Below, piece after piece: positions 45,258 to 53,532 of a stretch of DNA of 64,000 nucleotides. This DNA comes from Novosphingobium acidiphilum DSM 19966 (GTDB taxonomy: Bacteria; Pseudomonadota; Alphaproteobacteria; Sphingomonadales; Sphingomonadaceae), in contig NZ_AUBA01000014.1 of assembly GCF_000429005.1 (NCBI RefSeq), positions 1-64,000 of the forward strand, given 5' to 3'. Position numbers and translations under genes: made by a program. Position 1 is the first letter of the stretch. Each line of letters opens with the position of its first letter. The notes beneath the pieces are model-generated. The model had not been told where the DNA came from. It searched no databases and was given only the letters and a program-made list of their open reading frames with translations.

Positions 45258-47153
45258 TCAGCGCTTTGGATCAAGCAGCCGCGACATCCATTGCGCGCGT
45301 TCGGCAGTCACCGCCACGGTATCGCCCGCAGGCGTCGCCAGGCCGGCGCATTCCAGGCAATAGGCCTGCGCCCCGTGGCCACCCAGCAGCCGCCCCAGGT
45401 CCGCAGCAAGCTGCCCGGCCAGCGCCGACTGCGCCAGCGAAACCCGGCCAAACAGGTCGTGCGCGCTGTCGTCATGGGTGTCGCCTTCGCTGTCGTCATC
45501 GAACACCTGTTGCAGAAAGCCGGCAAACCCGTCGGCCACATCGCCCAGATAGACCGGGTGATACTTGCCCGCGCCCAGCCGATGCCCCACCCAGGCCAGC
45601 GCCTGATCCATATCGCCGAATTCGTCGACCAGCCCGATCTGGCGCGCGGTGCCGCCATCCCAGATCCGCCCTTGCGCGATCTTGTCGATCGCCTCGGGGC
45701 TTTGATGCCGCGATGCCGCGACCAACCCGACAAACCGGCGATAGCCCATGTCGATATCCGCCTGCAGCACGCCCTCCATCGCCGGGCTGAGGCCGCCCAG
45801 CACGTCGGGCTGGCCCGACAAGGGGGTGGTGCGCACGCCATCGGTGCCGATGCCGTATTTGCCCAGCGTGTCTTCAAAGGTGGGGATCACGGCAAAAATG
45901 CCGATCGATCCGGTGATCGTGTTGGGTTCGGCAAAGATCCGGTCGGCGGGCGTCGACACCCAGTAACCGCCGCTGGCCGCAAGCCCGCCCATCGACACCG
46001 CGACCGGCGCGCCCTTTGCCTTGAACCGGGCAATCGCGCTGCGGATGCGTTCCGATGCCAGGACCGAACCGCCCGGCGAATCGACCCGCACCACCATCCC
46101 GGCATAGTCGCCGCTGGTCGTCGCCTTGTCGATCAGGGCCGCGATGCGATCGCCGCCGGCGGTGCCGGGCCCGGCGTCGCCATCGACGATATCGCCCGCA
46201 ACGGTCACAACCGCGATCGCCTTGCCTTTGTCATTGGCCGGCAGGCGCGCCAGATACGTGGCATAGCGCGTGGCCTTGTAGGCCAGGGCGCCGGGCGCCT
46301 TGTCGCTGCCGACAAGTTCGGCAACCCTTTTGCCAAAGGCCGCCTTGTCGCCGATCTTGTCGGCAAGGCCGGCAGCCAGCGCAGCCTTGGCCGCGTCGCC
46401 GCCCGACGCATTCAGCCATTTGACCGGATCGGTCGTTACCAGCGACAGATCGGCATGGGGGCGCACCGCCTTCACTTCGTCCAGCCAATGGTGCCACAAG
46501 GCGCCGTAAACCTGATTTTCCGCCTCTTTCGCCTCGGGCGAAAGATTGCTGCGCACAAACGGTTCGACAGCGCTTTTGTAGGTGCCCACCTTGAACACGT
46601 GCGCCTTGACCTTCAGGCGATCGAGCAAGTCGTGATAGAACAGCATCGTTCCGCCCGGCCCGCGCACCATGACCCCGCCCAGCGGATCGACCCAGACTTC
46701 GCTGGCATGCGCCGCCAGCTGATACGCGCCATCTTCGTACAACACGGCACGCACCAGCACGGGTTTTCCGGCATGGCGCACTTTGTCGATCGCCGTTCCG
46801 ATGCGCGACAGCGTGACCCGGCTGGCCCCGCCGAAATCTTCCAGATCAAGCGTGACAGCGTGGACACGGCTGTCGTTTGCAGCCGCCTCGATCACGCGCA
46901 CCACATCGCGCGCCAGGTATTGCCGATGCGGCTTGCCGCCGCCCAGCAGCAGCGCGCGTGCCTCGACCTTGCTGCGTTCCTCGACCACCGGGCCGTCGAG
47001 CGTGATCGCCAGCGCGCCGTCCTGTACGCGCGCCTCGGTCGGCCGGTTGGACAGGGCCAGCGACAACCCGCCGAAAAACAGCAGGAGAAGGAGGAGCACG
47101 AGCCCGTCCTTGATGGCGACGAGGATGCTCCAGACAGCGCGTGCAAATTTCAT
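45258..47153 (-). CDS. sppA: Signal peptide peptidase SppA, 67K type
   Basis: An inner-membrane serine protease degrading leftover signal peptides. It has 631 residues, a tandem (duplicated) SppA with one N-terminal transmembrane helix near 14-34. The catalytic Lys is in GTYKSAVEPF (first half) and the Ser in MGGLAASGGYW (second half), the E. coli arrangement. The C-terminal ~100 residues carry an Asp/Glu-rich insertion. It is divergent from pyrB across 220 bases. Confidence 0.95.
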   Translation of the reverse strand: MKFARAVWSILVAIKDGLVLLLLLLFFGGLSLALSNRPTEARVQDGALAITLDGPVVEERSKVEARALLLGGGKPHRQYLARDVVRVIEAAANDSRVHAVTLDLEDFGGASRVTLSRIGTAIDKVRHAGKPVLVRAVLYEDGAYQLAAHASEVWVDPLGGVMVRGPGGTMLFYHDLLDRLKVKAHVFKVGTYKSAVEPFVRSNLSPEAKEAENQVYGALWHHWLDEVKAVRPHADLSLVTTDPVKWLNASGGDAAKAALAAGLADKIGDKAAFGKRVAELVGSDKAPGALAYKATRYATYLARLPANDKGKAIAVVTVAGDIVDGDAGPGTAGGDRIAALIDKATTSGDYAGMVVRVDSPGGSVLASERIRSAIARFKAKGAPVAVSMGGLAASGGYWVSTPADRIFAEPNTITGSIGIFAVIPTFEDTLGKYGIGTDGVRTTPLSGQPDVLGGLSPAMEGVLQADIDMGYRRFVGLVAASRHQSPEAIDKIAQGRIWDGGTARQIGLVDEFGDMDQALAWVGHRLGAGKYHPVYLGDVADGFAGFLQQVFDDDSEGDTHDDSAHDLFGRVSLAQSALAGQLAADLGRLLGGHGAQAYCLECAGLATPAGDTVAVTAERAQWMSRLLDPKR

Positions 47154-47248
47154 GGGGGATATCTAAGTGCCATTCGCGCATTGCGCCAGTCGAAACACTT
47201 GGCAGATGGTGCAAGGGTGCTTTACGCGGGCGGTCACTTTCGTGAACG

Positions 47249-47335
47249 CAGACCACCCGCCCCGCCTTGCCACCCGGCCACCCATGGTACCATCCTGCTG
47301 CGATGGACGGATGGCAAGGCGGGGCGGGTGGTCTG
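47249..47335. repeat. Perfect 24-bp inverted repeat upstream of pyrB
   Basis: Arm 1 (47249-47272, starting CAGACCACCCGCCCCGCC) and arm 2 (47312-47335, ending GGGCGGGTGGTCTG) are exact reverse complements, separated by 39 bases holding ATGGTACCAT. It fills most of the sppA-pyrB spacer. No target duplication is visible. It may be an intergenic repetitive (REP/MITE-like) element or a pyrB leader structure; no T run follows. Confidence 0.85.
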
Positions 47336-47373
47336 AGCCGCGCCCTCGCGGCATGCAAAAGGTCTCGACTTCG

Positions 47374-48411
47374 ATGCAGCCATCGAACACCACGCCCGTT
47401 TCGCAAGGTCGCGAATACCCCGCAGGCGGGCTTGCCTTTCCGCATCGCGATCTGACCGGGATCGGGCAACTGGCCCGGCATGAAATCCTTTATCTGCTCG
47501 ACGAAGCCGAACAGTGGTTCGCGCTCAACCGCCAGTCGCAAAAACGCGCCGGGCTGTTGTCGGGCCTGACCATCATCAACGCCTTTTTCGAAAATTCGAC
47601 GCGCACGCTGCTGTCGTTCGAAATCGCCGGCAAACGGCTGGGTGCCGATGTGGTCAACATGCATGCCGCCACCTCGAGCGTGAAGAAGGGTGAAACGCTG
47701 ATCGACACCGCGATCACGCTCAATGCCATGCGCGCCGATGCCATCGTCATCCGCCATGCCAGTTCGGGCGCGGTGCGGCTGATCGCGGGCAAAGTCGATT
47801 GCCCGGTGCTCAATGCCGGCGACGGGCAGCACGAACACCCCACGCAAGGCCTGCTGGATGCCTTGTCCATCCGCCATGCGCTGCACTTGCCCCCGGGCAG
47901 CGACCTCAACGGGCTGAACGTCACGATCTGCGGCGATATCCTGCACAGCCGTGTGGCGCGATCGAACATCCTGTCGCTGACGGCACTGGGTGCAAATGTG
48001 CGCGTCTGTGCCCCGCCCGCGCTGATGCCGGCCGAGATCGAGGCGATGGGGGTCAGCGTGTTCCACGATTTTGACGCTGCTCTCAAAGGGGCGAACGTGG
48101 TCATGATGCTGCGGCTGCAGCAGGAACGGATGCAGGGCCAGTTCATCCCGTCCCCGCGCGAATACCGCCATCTTTATGGCCTGACGCTCGACCGATTGGC
48201 GCGGGCCGAGCCCGATGCGCTGGTGATGCACCCCGGCCCGATGAACCGCGGCATCGAAATCGACAGCCAGGTCGCCGATCATCCCGCGCGCAGCCTGATC
48301 ACGCACCAGGTCGAATGCGGGGTGGCGATCCGCATGGCCTGCCTTGACGTGCTGACCCGCCGCACCCGCGGCGTGCCCGGCTGGGCCGCACTGACCGGAG
48401 AAGCGGCATGA
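47374..48411 (+). CDS. pyrB: Aspartate carbamoyltransferase catalytic subunit
   Basis: Second step of pyrimidine synthesis, carbamoyl phosphate plus aspartate. About 345 residues. The carbamoyl phosphate loop is FENSTRTLLSFE, with HPTQGLLD and MHPGPMNRG further on. An ATG at 47374 is chosen because AAAAGGT precedes it; one at 47353 is also open. There is no pyrI regulatory subunit. It overlaps the degenerate pyrC by four bases, the Pseudomonas-like layout in which an inactive dihydroorotase forms part of the ATCase complex. Confidence 0.97.
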   Translation: MQPSNTTPVSQGREYPAGGLAFPHRDLTGIGQLARHEILYLLDEAEQWFALNRQSQKRAGLLSGLTIINAFFENSTRTLLSFEIAGKRLGADVVNMHAATSSVKKGETLIDTAITLNAMRADAIVIRHASSGAVRLIAGKVDCPVLNAGDGQHEHPTQGLLDALSIRHALHLPPGSDLNGLNVTICGDILHSRVARSNILSLTALGANVRVCAPPALMPAEIEAMGVSVFHDFDAALKGANVVMMLRLQQERMQGQFIPSPREYRHLYGLTLDRLARAEPDALVMHPGPMNRGIEIDSQVADHPARSLITHQVECGVAIRMACLDVLTRRTRGVPGWAALTGEAA

Positions 48412-49643
48412 TCCCCCGGCCCGTTACCATCACCGGCGGCCGGCTGGTCGTGCCGCACGGCGCACCGCAACCCGGCGCGATCCGCCTGGTCGAGGGGCGG
48501 ATCGCGGCCCTGGGCAATGTGTCACCCGAACCCGACGACTGTGTCATCGATGCTGCCGGGCACTTGATCGCGCCGGGCCTGGTTGATCTGGGCGTGTTCG
48601 CGGTGGACAAGCCGGCGTTCCATTTCGGCGGGATTACCCGTGCCGCGCTGATGCCCGACCAGGGTCCGCCGCTGGATCACCCGGCGCGGGTGCGCTTTGC
48701 CGCGTTGTCGGGAAAGCCCGATATGTGGATCCACCCGCTGGCCGCTGCGACGCGCGGGCTGGAGGGCGTGGAACTGGCCGAACTGGCGCTGATGCGCGAT
48801 GCCGGCGCGCGCGCGGTCGCCACCGGGCGGCGCTGGATCGATGATTCGGGCGTGATGCTGCGCCTGCTGTCGTATTGCGCGATGCTCGGCCTGGTCGTGG
48901 TGACCCATGCCGAAGATGCCGGGGTGGCCGGTACGGCGGTGGCAACCGCGGGTGAAATGGCCACGCGTCTGGGCCTGCCCAGCGCGCCTGCCGCGGCAGA
49001 GGCGCTGGCCGTGGCCCGCGATATCGCCCTGGCCGAATTGAGCGGCGCGCAGCTGCATTTTCGCCAGGTGACCACCGCGCGCGCGCTCGACCTCGTTCGT
49101 GCCGCCAAAGCGCGCGGCATTCGCGTAACCGCCGGGGTAACGCCTGCGCATTTCATGCTGTCCGACCTGGAACTGGCCAATTTCCGCACGTTCAGCCGCA
49201 TGTCACCGCCGTTGCGGCAGGATGCCGATCGCCGTGCCGTGGTTGATGCCATCGCCGACGGCACGATCGATGTGATCGCATCGGGCCATGACCCGCGCGG
49301 CCCCGAAGACAAGCGCTTGCCCTTTGCCGACGCCGAGCCGGGCATGGCCGGGGCCGAAACGCTGCTGCCGCTGACGCTGACGCTGGTGCGCGATGGCCGC
49401 ATTGACCTGGCGCGCGCGTTCGATCTGGTGGCAGGCGCGCCGGCGCGGCTGTTGCGGGTGGATGCAGGCGTGCTGCGCATCGGCGCAGAAGCCGACATTG
49501 CCGTGGTCGATCCGCACCGCCCCTGGGTGGTGTCTTCGGACAAGATGGCCGCCAGCGCGGGCAACACGCCGTTTGATCGCCGCCCGGTCGAAGGCCGTGT
49601 AACCGCCCTGTTCAAGGGCGGTATGCAGATCGGTCAGAAATAG
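48408..49643 (+). CDS. Dihydroorotase-like protein lacking catalytic residues (PyrC')
   Basis: 411 residues with the amidohydrolase fold of type I dihydroorotase. The metal-binding HxH normally following APGLVD is replaced (D60-L-G62-V-F64). The HxxH-type His in the LHFRQVTT segment is half lost, and the catalytic Asp segment TDHAPH reads SGHDPRG. It is therefore very probably inactive. In Pseudomonas such PyrC' proteins are needed to assemble active PyrB dodecamers; the ATGA overlap with pyrB supports that role. The active dihydroorotase must be elsewhere. Confidence 0.92.
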   Translation: MIPRPVTITGGRLVVPHGAPQPGAIRLVEGRIAALGNVSPEPDDCVIDAAGHLIAPGLVDLGVFAVDKPAFHFGGITRAALMPDQGPPLDHPARVRFAALSGKPDMWIHPLAAATRGLEGVELAELALMRDAGARAVATGRRWIDDSGVMLRLLSYCAMLGLVVVTHAEDAGVAGTAVATAGEMATRLGLPSAPAAAEALAVARDIALAELSGAQLHFRQVTTARALDLVRAAKARGIRVTAGVTPAHFMLSDLELANFRTFSRMSPPLRQDADRRAVVDAIADGTIDVIASGHDPRGPEDKRLPFADAEPGMAGAETLLPLTLTLVRDGRIDLARAFDLVAGAPARLLRVDAGVLRIGAEADIAVVDPHRPWVVSSDKMAASAGNTPFDRRPVEGRVTALFKGGMQIGQK

Positions 49644-49660
49644 CGCGAAAACGGTCCGGC

Positions 49661-51025
49661 CTATTTCCGGGTCGCGTTGGGTTTTGCCGGGTGTGCCGGT
49701 GCCGGATGTGCGGCAGCCGGCTGCGCGGCCGGTTGCGGGGTCCCACGCGCCGAGGCCATCTGCACGGTGTTGACGCGCGCAGCAGCGTTGGCGGCCAGGA
49801 CCATGCAGGCGTCGCCATGCGCGCGCACGGACCCGCACAGGTTTGCGGCAGAGGCCTGACCCGCAAAACCTGCCGCCTGCAAGCGCCAGAAGTCGCGCCC
49901 GTTCACTTTGACCTGCGTGATCATGTTGGGGTGGCCTTGCAGCCGTGCATCGCGCGCAAGGAAATGGCGCCAGGCGCGCCGCGCCGATTCCTCGCTGTTG
50001 AACGCGCCCAACTGGACAAGGTGCGTGCCGGGGCCGCGCGCCGGCTCGGCCCGGTGGGCCATGGCCGGGCGGACCGGCACAGGGCGGGCAACCGCGCCCA
50101 GCGCGACCGGAATCGGCTGCACCACGGGGTGCGAAACCATCGTCGGCGCCGCTGCCGGGGGCAGATCGATGCGTGCCAGTGCGCCCGATTCGAGCGGCGC
50201 CTGTGTCGGGGGCAATTCGCCTGCGGGCGCTGCGGCCATCGCCTTGGGCTCGGGTGCGGCCTTGTCGGGCGCAGCGCCCGGAAAATGTGCCAGCGCCAGC
50301 GCGTCGGGGCGGCCTTGATCGTTGACCAGCGGTGCGCCTACCAGACTGGCGATACGGCGACGGCCATCTTCGGGCCGGGCCATCGCGGCCCAGCTTTGCA
50401 CGCGGGCATCGACCTGGTCGGCAGGAACATCCTGCCCGGCCATGATCCGTGCCTCGTTCCACATGCCCGACAGGGCATAGGCCAGCGCCAGATTCTGCCG
50501 GACTTTGGGCGCATTCTGGCCCTGGCGGATGGCGTTGGTCAGCACGGTCACACCGCGTTCGTTCTGCCCGGCCATGACCAGCGCCAGGCCAAGATCGGCT
50601 GCGGGCAGCACATCGCCATAGGTGTTGATCGTGTCGAGTGCGGCCGAGTTGCGGCCCATCGCCAGATCGCACAGCACCAGCCCAAGCGCGGCGCGGCTGC
50701 TGTCATCGCCCAGTTCGATGGCATCGGCAAATGACACGCGCGCCGATTCGAAACGGCCGCTGCGCAAATAGGCATTGGCCAGCAGGACGCGCAATGTCGG
50801 GTTGCGGCCATCGGCCAGCACAGCCTGTTCGGCCAGGGCGACCGCCCGTGGGGTTGCGCCCTGGTTCAGCGCATCGCGCGCCTGCTGCGCCATCTTTTCC
50901 GGATGCGGCGCATTGCTGGAACAGCCGCCCAGCAACGCCATACCGGCAATGCCGGCAGCGAGCAGGGCCATGCGCCGGGGCCTTGCCGTGCATCGGTCGG
51001 AGACAGTGCGAAAGGGATCGGTCAT
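49661..51025 (-). CDS. TPR and SPOR-domain lipoprotein
   Basis: 454 residues with a lipobox LLGGC (Cys near 35) after a hydrophobic signal. TPR-like repeats lie from about 45 to 180 and a Pro/Ala-rich linker to ~320. A SPOR domain is at about 335-415 (LVQLGAFNSEESARRAWRHF), the fold that binds denuded glycan at division septa. The ATG overlaps the ribbon-helix-helix stop (ATGA). It is the last gene of a ParA-RHH-SPOR operon. Confidence 0.88.
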   Translation of the reverse strand: MTDPFRTVSDRCTARPRRMALLAAGIAGMALLGGCSSNAPHPEKMAQQARDALNQGATPRAVALAEQAVLADGRNPTLRVLLANAYLRSGRFESARVSFADAIELGDDSSRAALGLVLCDLAMGRNSAALDTINTYGDVLPAADLGLALVMAGQNERGVTVLTNAIRQGQNAPKVRQNLALAYALSGMWNEARIMAGQDVPADQVDARVQSWAAMARPEDGRRRIASLVGAPLVNDQGRPDALALAHFPGAAPDKAAPEPKAMAAAPAGELPPTQAPLESGALARIDLPPAAAPTMVSHPVVQPIPVALGAVARPVPVRPAMAHRAEPARGPGTHLVQLGAFNSEESARRAWRHFLARDARLQGHPNMITQVKVNGRDFWRLQAAGFAGQASAANLCGSVRAHGDACMVLAANAAARVNTVQMASARGTPQPAAQPAAAHPAPAHPAKPNATRK

Positions 51026-51444
51026 GGCTGGTTTCCGGTCGGTGTTGTGCGATGCGACGCAATGATCGCAGGGGATGAAGCGGCAGCGGCGCGGCCGCAG
51101 TAGAGGTCGAGCGCGTCGGTCAGCACGAGCTGCGCACTGCGCCCTTCTGCGGCGACGACCTGGCGCAGCCGGGCGTGACGCACCGGATCGATGCGCAAGG
51201 TAAAGGCGATGCGGCGCGCCGGTTCACCGGGCTCGGCCACCGCCGGCGCGGGGCCATCCAGACCCAGCGCAGCGGCCAGACGTTCGACCTGGCGAATGAC
51301 TTCGGGCACTTCGGCCGGTCCGCCGGCTTCGGGCGCGCCGGCTTCGGGCGCGCCGAACGACAGCGGCACGCGCCGCGCCAGGCCGCGACGGCCCAGCATG
51401 GCGGCGTCGAGCGATGCCAATGGCTTGATCCCCCCGGCGTTCAT
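51022..51444 (-). CDS. Ribbon-helix-helix-like DNA-binding protein
   Basis: 140 residues. The C-terminal segment (AFTLRIDPVRHARLRQVVA followed by GRSAQLVLTDALDLY) is a ribbon-helix-helix motif as in CopG/ParG-type proteins, from about 80 to 118. The N-terminus is Pro/Gly/Ala-rich and probably disordered. It follows ParA by seven bases and overlaps the SPOR gene, so it is a candidate partner of the ParA ATPase, either as a DNA-binding adaptor or an operon repressor. Confidence 0.75.
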   Translation of the reverse strand: MNAGGIKPLASLDAAMLGRRGLARRVPLSFGAPEAGAPEAGGPAEVPEVIRQVERLAAALGLDGPAPAVAEPGEPARRIAFTLRIDPVRHARLRQVVAAEGRSAQLVLTDALDLYCGRAAAASSPAIIASHRTTPTGNQP

Positions 51445-51451
51445 GGCGGGC

Positions 51452-52174
51452 TCAGGACCCGATCACACGGCGGCCAAAGCCACCGCTGACCGGGCGCGCC
51501 ATTGCGCCGGATGCTGTCGGCGCCTGCGGCACCGCGAACACGGTGCGCCGGAAATTTTTTTCAAGCCGTTCGGACACATATGTCCACAAGGCGCCGACTT
51601 CGGCCGCCGAACGGCCGCTCGGGTCGACTTCCATCACGGTGCGGCCATCGATCATCGATGCGGCAAAATCGGTGCGCTGATGCAGCACCACGGGCGCAAC
51701 CGTGCCGTGCTGGCTTAACGCGACAGCGGCTTCGGACGTGATGCGCGCGTTGGGTGTGGCCGCGTTGACCACGAAAATCAGCGGTTTGCCGGCGCGTTCG
51801 CACAATTCGACCGTGGCACCCACTGCGCGCAGATCATGCGGGCTGGGCCTGGTCGGAACAACGATCAGTTCGGCCACCTGGATCACCGACTGGATCGCCA
51901 TCGTGATCGCAGGCGGGGTGTCGATCACTGCCAGCTTGAAGCCCTGCTGGCGCAGCATGATCAGGTCCGACGCCAGCCGGGCGACGCTGGTCTGGGCCAA
52001 CGCGGGATAGTCGGCTTCGCGTTCATTCCACCATTCGGTGGTCGAACCTTGTGGATCGATGTCGATCAGCACGACCGGCCCTGCGCCCGCGCGCTGCGCC
52101 TGGACGGCAAGATGCCCCGACAAGGTCGTCTTGCCGGATCCCCCTTTTTGCGATGCCAGAGCCAGTACGCGCAA
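51452..52174 (-). CDS. ParA-family ATPase
   Basis: 240 residues. A TTG start at 52174 is preceded by GGGGA at good spacing. The deviant Walker A KGGSGKTT is at 10-17, with DIDPQGSTTEWW and the Walker B region LAVIDTPPA following. It has no N-terminal helix-turn-helix, so it is a small ParA (type Ib/MinD-like). Chromosomal copies usually partition or position cargo. The downstream ribbon-helix-helix and SPOR proteins, and the absence of parB, set it apart from the main parABS system. Confidence 0.9.
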   Translation of the reverse strand: MRVLALASQKGGSGKTTLSGHLAVQAQRAGAGPVVLIDIDPQGSTTEWWNEREADYPALAQTSVARLASDLIMLRQQGFKLAVIDTPPAITMAIQSVIQVAELIVVPTRPSPHDLRAVGATVELCERAGKPLIFVVNAATPNARITSEAAVALSQHGTVAPVVLHQRTDFAASMIDGRTVMEVDPSGRSAAEVGALWTYVSERLEKNFRRTVFAVPQAPTASGAMARPVSGGFGRRVIGS

Positions 52175-52404
52175 CGCTGTTCCCCGTGATACCCAGTTTC
52201 GGTCCAGCTGCGATCAATTCCATATCTCCCTCAAATTTTGGTTAAGATCGGTACAGATTGGCCGATTGGGCGCCATTTCGGGCCGTTTTCGCCTGGCAAG
52301 AGCCGGTTCGGAGCGAATTTGCGCCTCGTGCGGCGATCACAGTGTTTTAAGTATCATTACTTATTGCTCGGATTCGTTTACCAAGCGGATGCGAAAGCAG
52401 GGGC
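52175..52404. other. Divergent regulatory region, parA-like / Sel1-SPOR gene
   Basis: 230 bases, AT-richer than its surroundings, which must hold both promoters. GGTTAAGATCGG (near 52239) and GTTTACCAAG (near 52376) are the only motif-like stretches seen. No open frame with a plausible start was found. Confidence 0.4.
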
Positions 52405-53532
52405 ATGATCACGATGGTTCGCAAGACTGCATTCCCGAACGGCGCAACGCGTTGGCCTGTGGCATTTTGTGCCGGTCTTGCGATGTTGTGCGCCACGGCG
52501 CTGCCGGCACGTGCCGATGTCAAGGATGGGGTCGATGCCTGGTCGCGCGGCGATTACGATGCCGCGGTCGCCCAATGGCAGGGGCCAGCCGCCAAAGGCG
52601 ATGCCGATGCCATGTTCAACATGGGCCAGGCGTACAAGCTGGGCCGGGGCGTGCCCAAGGACCTGGCCAAGGCCGAGGGGCTTTACGCCCGTGCCGCGCA
52701 AAAGGGCCATATCCGTGCGGCCGACAACTATGGCATCCTGCTGTTCCAGACCGGCCGCCAGGCAGAGGCTTTGCCCTGGTTGAATGCGTCGTCGGACCGG
52801 GGTGAGCCGCGCGCAATGTATATCCTGGGTATCGCTGCCTATAACGGTGATTACGCGCCCAAGGACATGGTGCGCGCCTATGCGCTGATGACCCGCTCGG
52901 CGCAGACCGGGCTGCAGCAGGCGATCACCAGCCTGGCCGCGATGAACGAGGCAATCCCCCTCGACCAACGCCAGCAGGCTGTCGCCCTGGCCGGAGAGAT
53001 GGACCGCAAGGCCGCCGCAGCGCGTGCCAGCGAAATGGGATCGGCCGATCTTGGCGGGGCAAAACCGCCCGCGCTGTCATCCGCGGCCCCGCCTGCCGCC
53101 ATGCAACGCGTCGATCTGCCGCCTGCGCAAGTGGCGATGCCCATGCCTGTGCATGTGCCTGCGCCTGCGTCCACGCCTGTGCCAGGACCGGCCTCGGCCG
53201 GGGCGGATTACGCCCGGCCCGCGCCGGTGCGCATGGCTGCGGCAAAACCGCCGGTGGCGATTGCCGCGCCGCGCCCACCGCATTCTGCGCCGGCGGCCAG
53301 CACCGAATCGGGCGGCTGGCGCGTGCAACTGGGCGCGTTCGGACAGAAGGCCAATGCAGATGCGCTGTGGGCCAAACTGCGCGGGCGCCCCGAAATCGCC
53401 GGGCATGTCCGGATCGACCAGGGTACCGGCGTTGCGCGCCTGATGGCGGGTGGCTATGCGCAGGGTGAAGCGCAACGGGCCTGTGCCGCGCTGAAATCTG
53501 CGGGCTTTACCTGTATTGTCACCAACCACTGA
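52405..53532 (+). CDS. Sel1-repeat and SPOR-domain protein
   Basis: 375 residues, with a signal peptide (cleavage near PARA-DVK) and no lipobox. Three to four Sel1-like repeats lie at about 50-165 (AMFNMGQAYKLGRGVPKDL is typical), then a Pro/Ala linker and a SPOR domain at about 295-375 (WRVQLGAFGQKANADALW). It is periplasmic and septum-targeted. An in-frame ATG at 52414 has better Shine-Dalgarno spacing and may be the true start. It is divergent from the ParA-RHH-SPOR operon, whose last product also has a SPOR domain. Confidence 0.87.
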   Translation: MITMVRKTAFPNGATRWPVAFCAGLAMLCATALPARADVKDGVDAWSRGDYDAAVAQWQGPAAKGDADAMFNMGQAYKLGRGVPKDLAKAEGLYARAAQKGHIRAADNYGILLFQTGRQAEALPWLNASSDRGEPRAMYILGIAAYNGDYAPKDMVRAYALMTRSAQTGLQQAITSLAAMNEAIPLDQRQQAVALAGEMDRKAAAARASEMGSADLGGAKPPALSSAAPPAAMQRVDLPPAQVAMPMPVHVPAPASTPVPGPASAGADYARPAPVRMAAAKPPVAIAAPRPPHSAPAASTESGGWRVQLGAFGQKANADALWAKLRGRPEIAGHVRIDQGTGVARLMAGGYAQGEAQRACAALKSAGFTCIVTNH

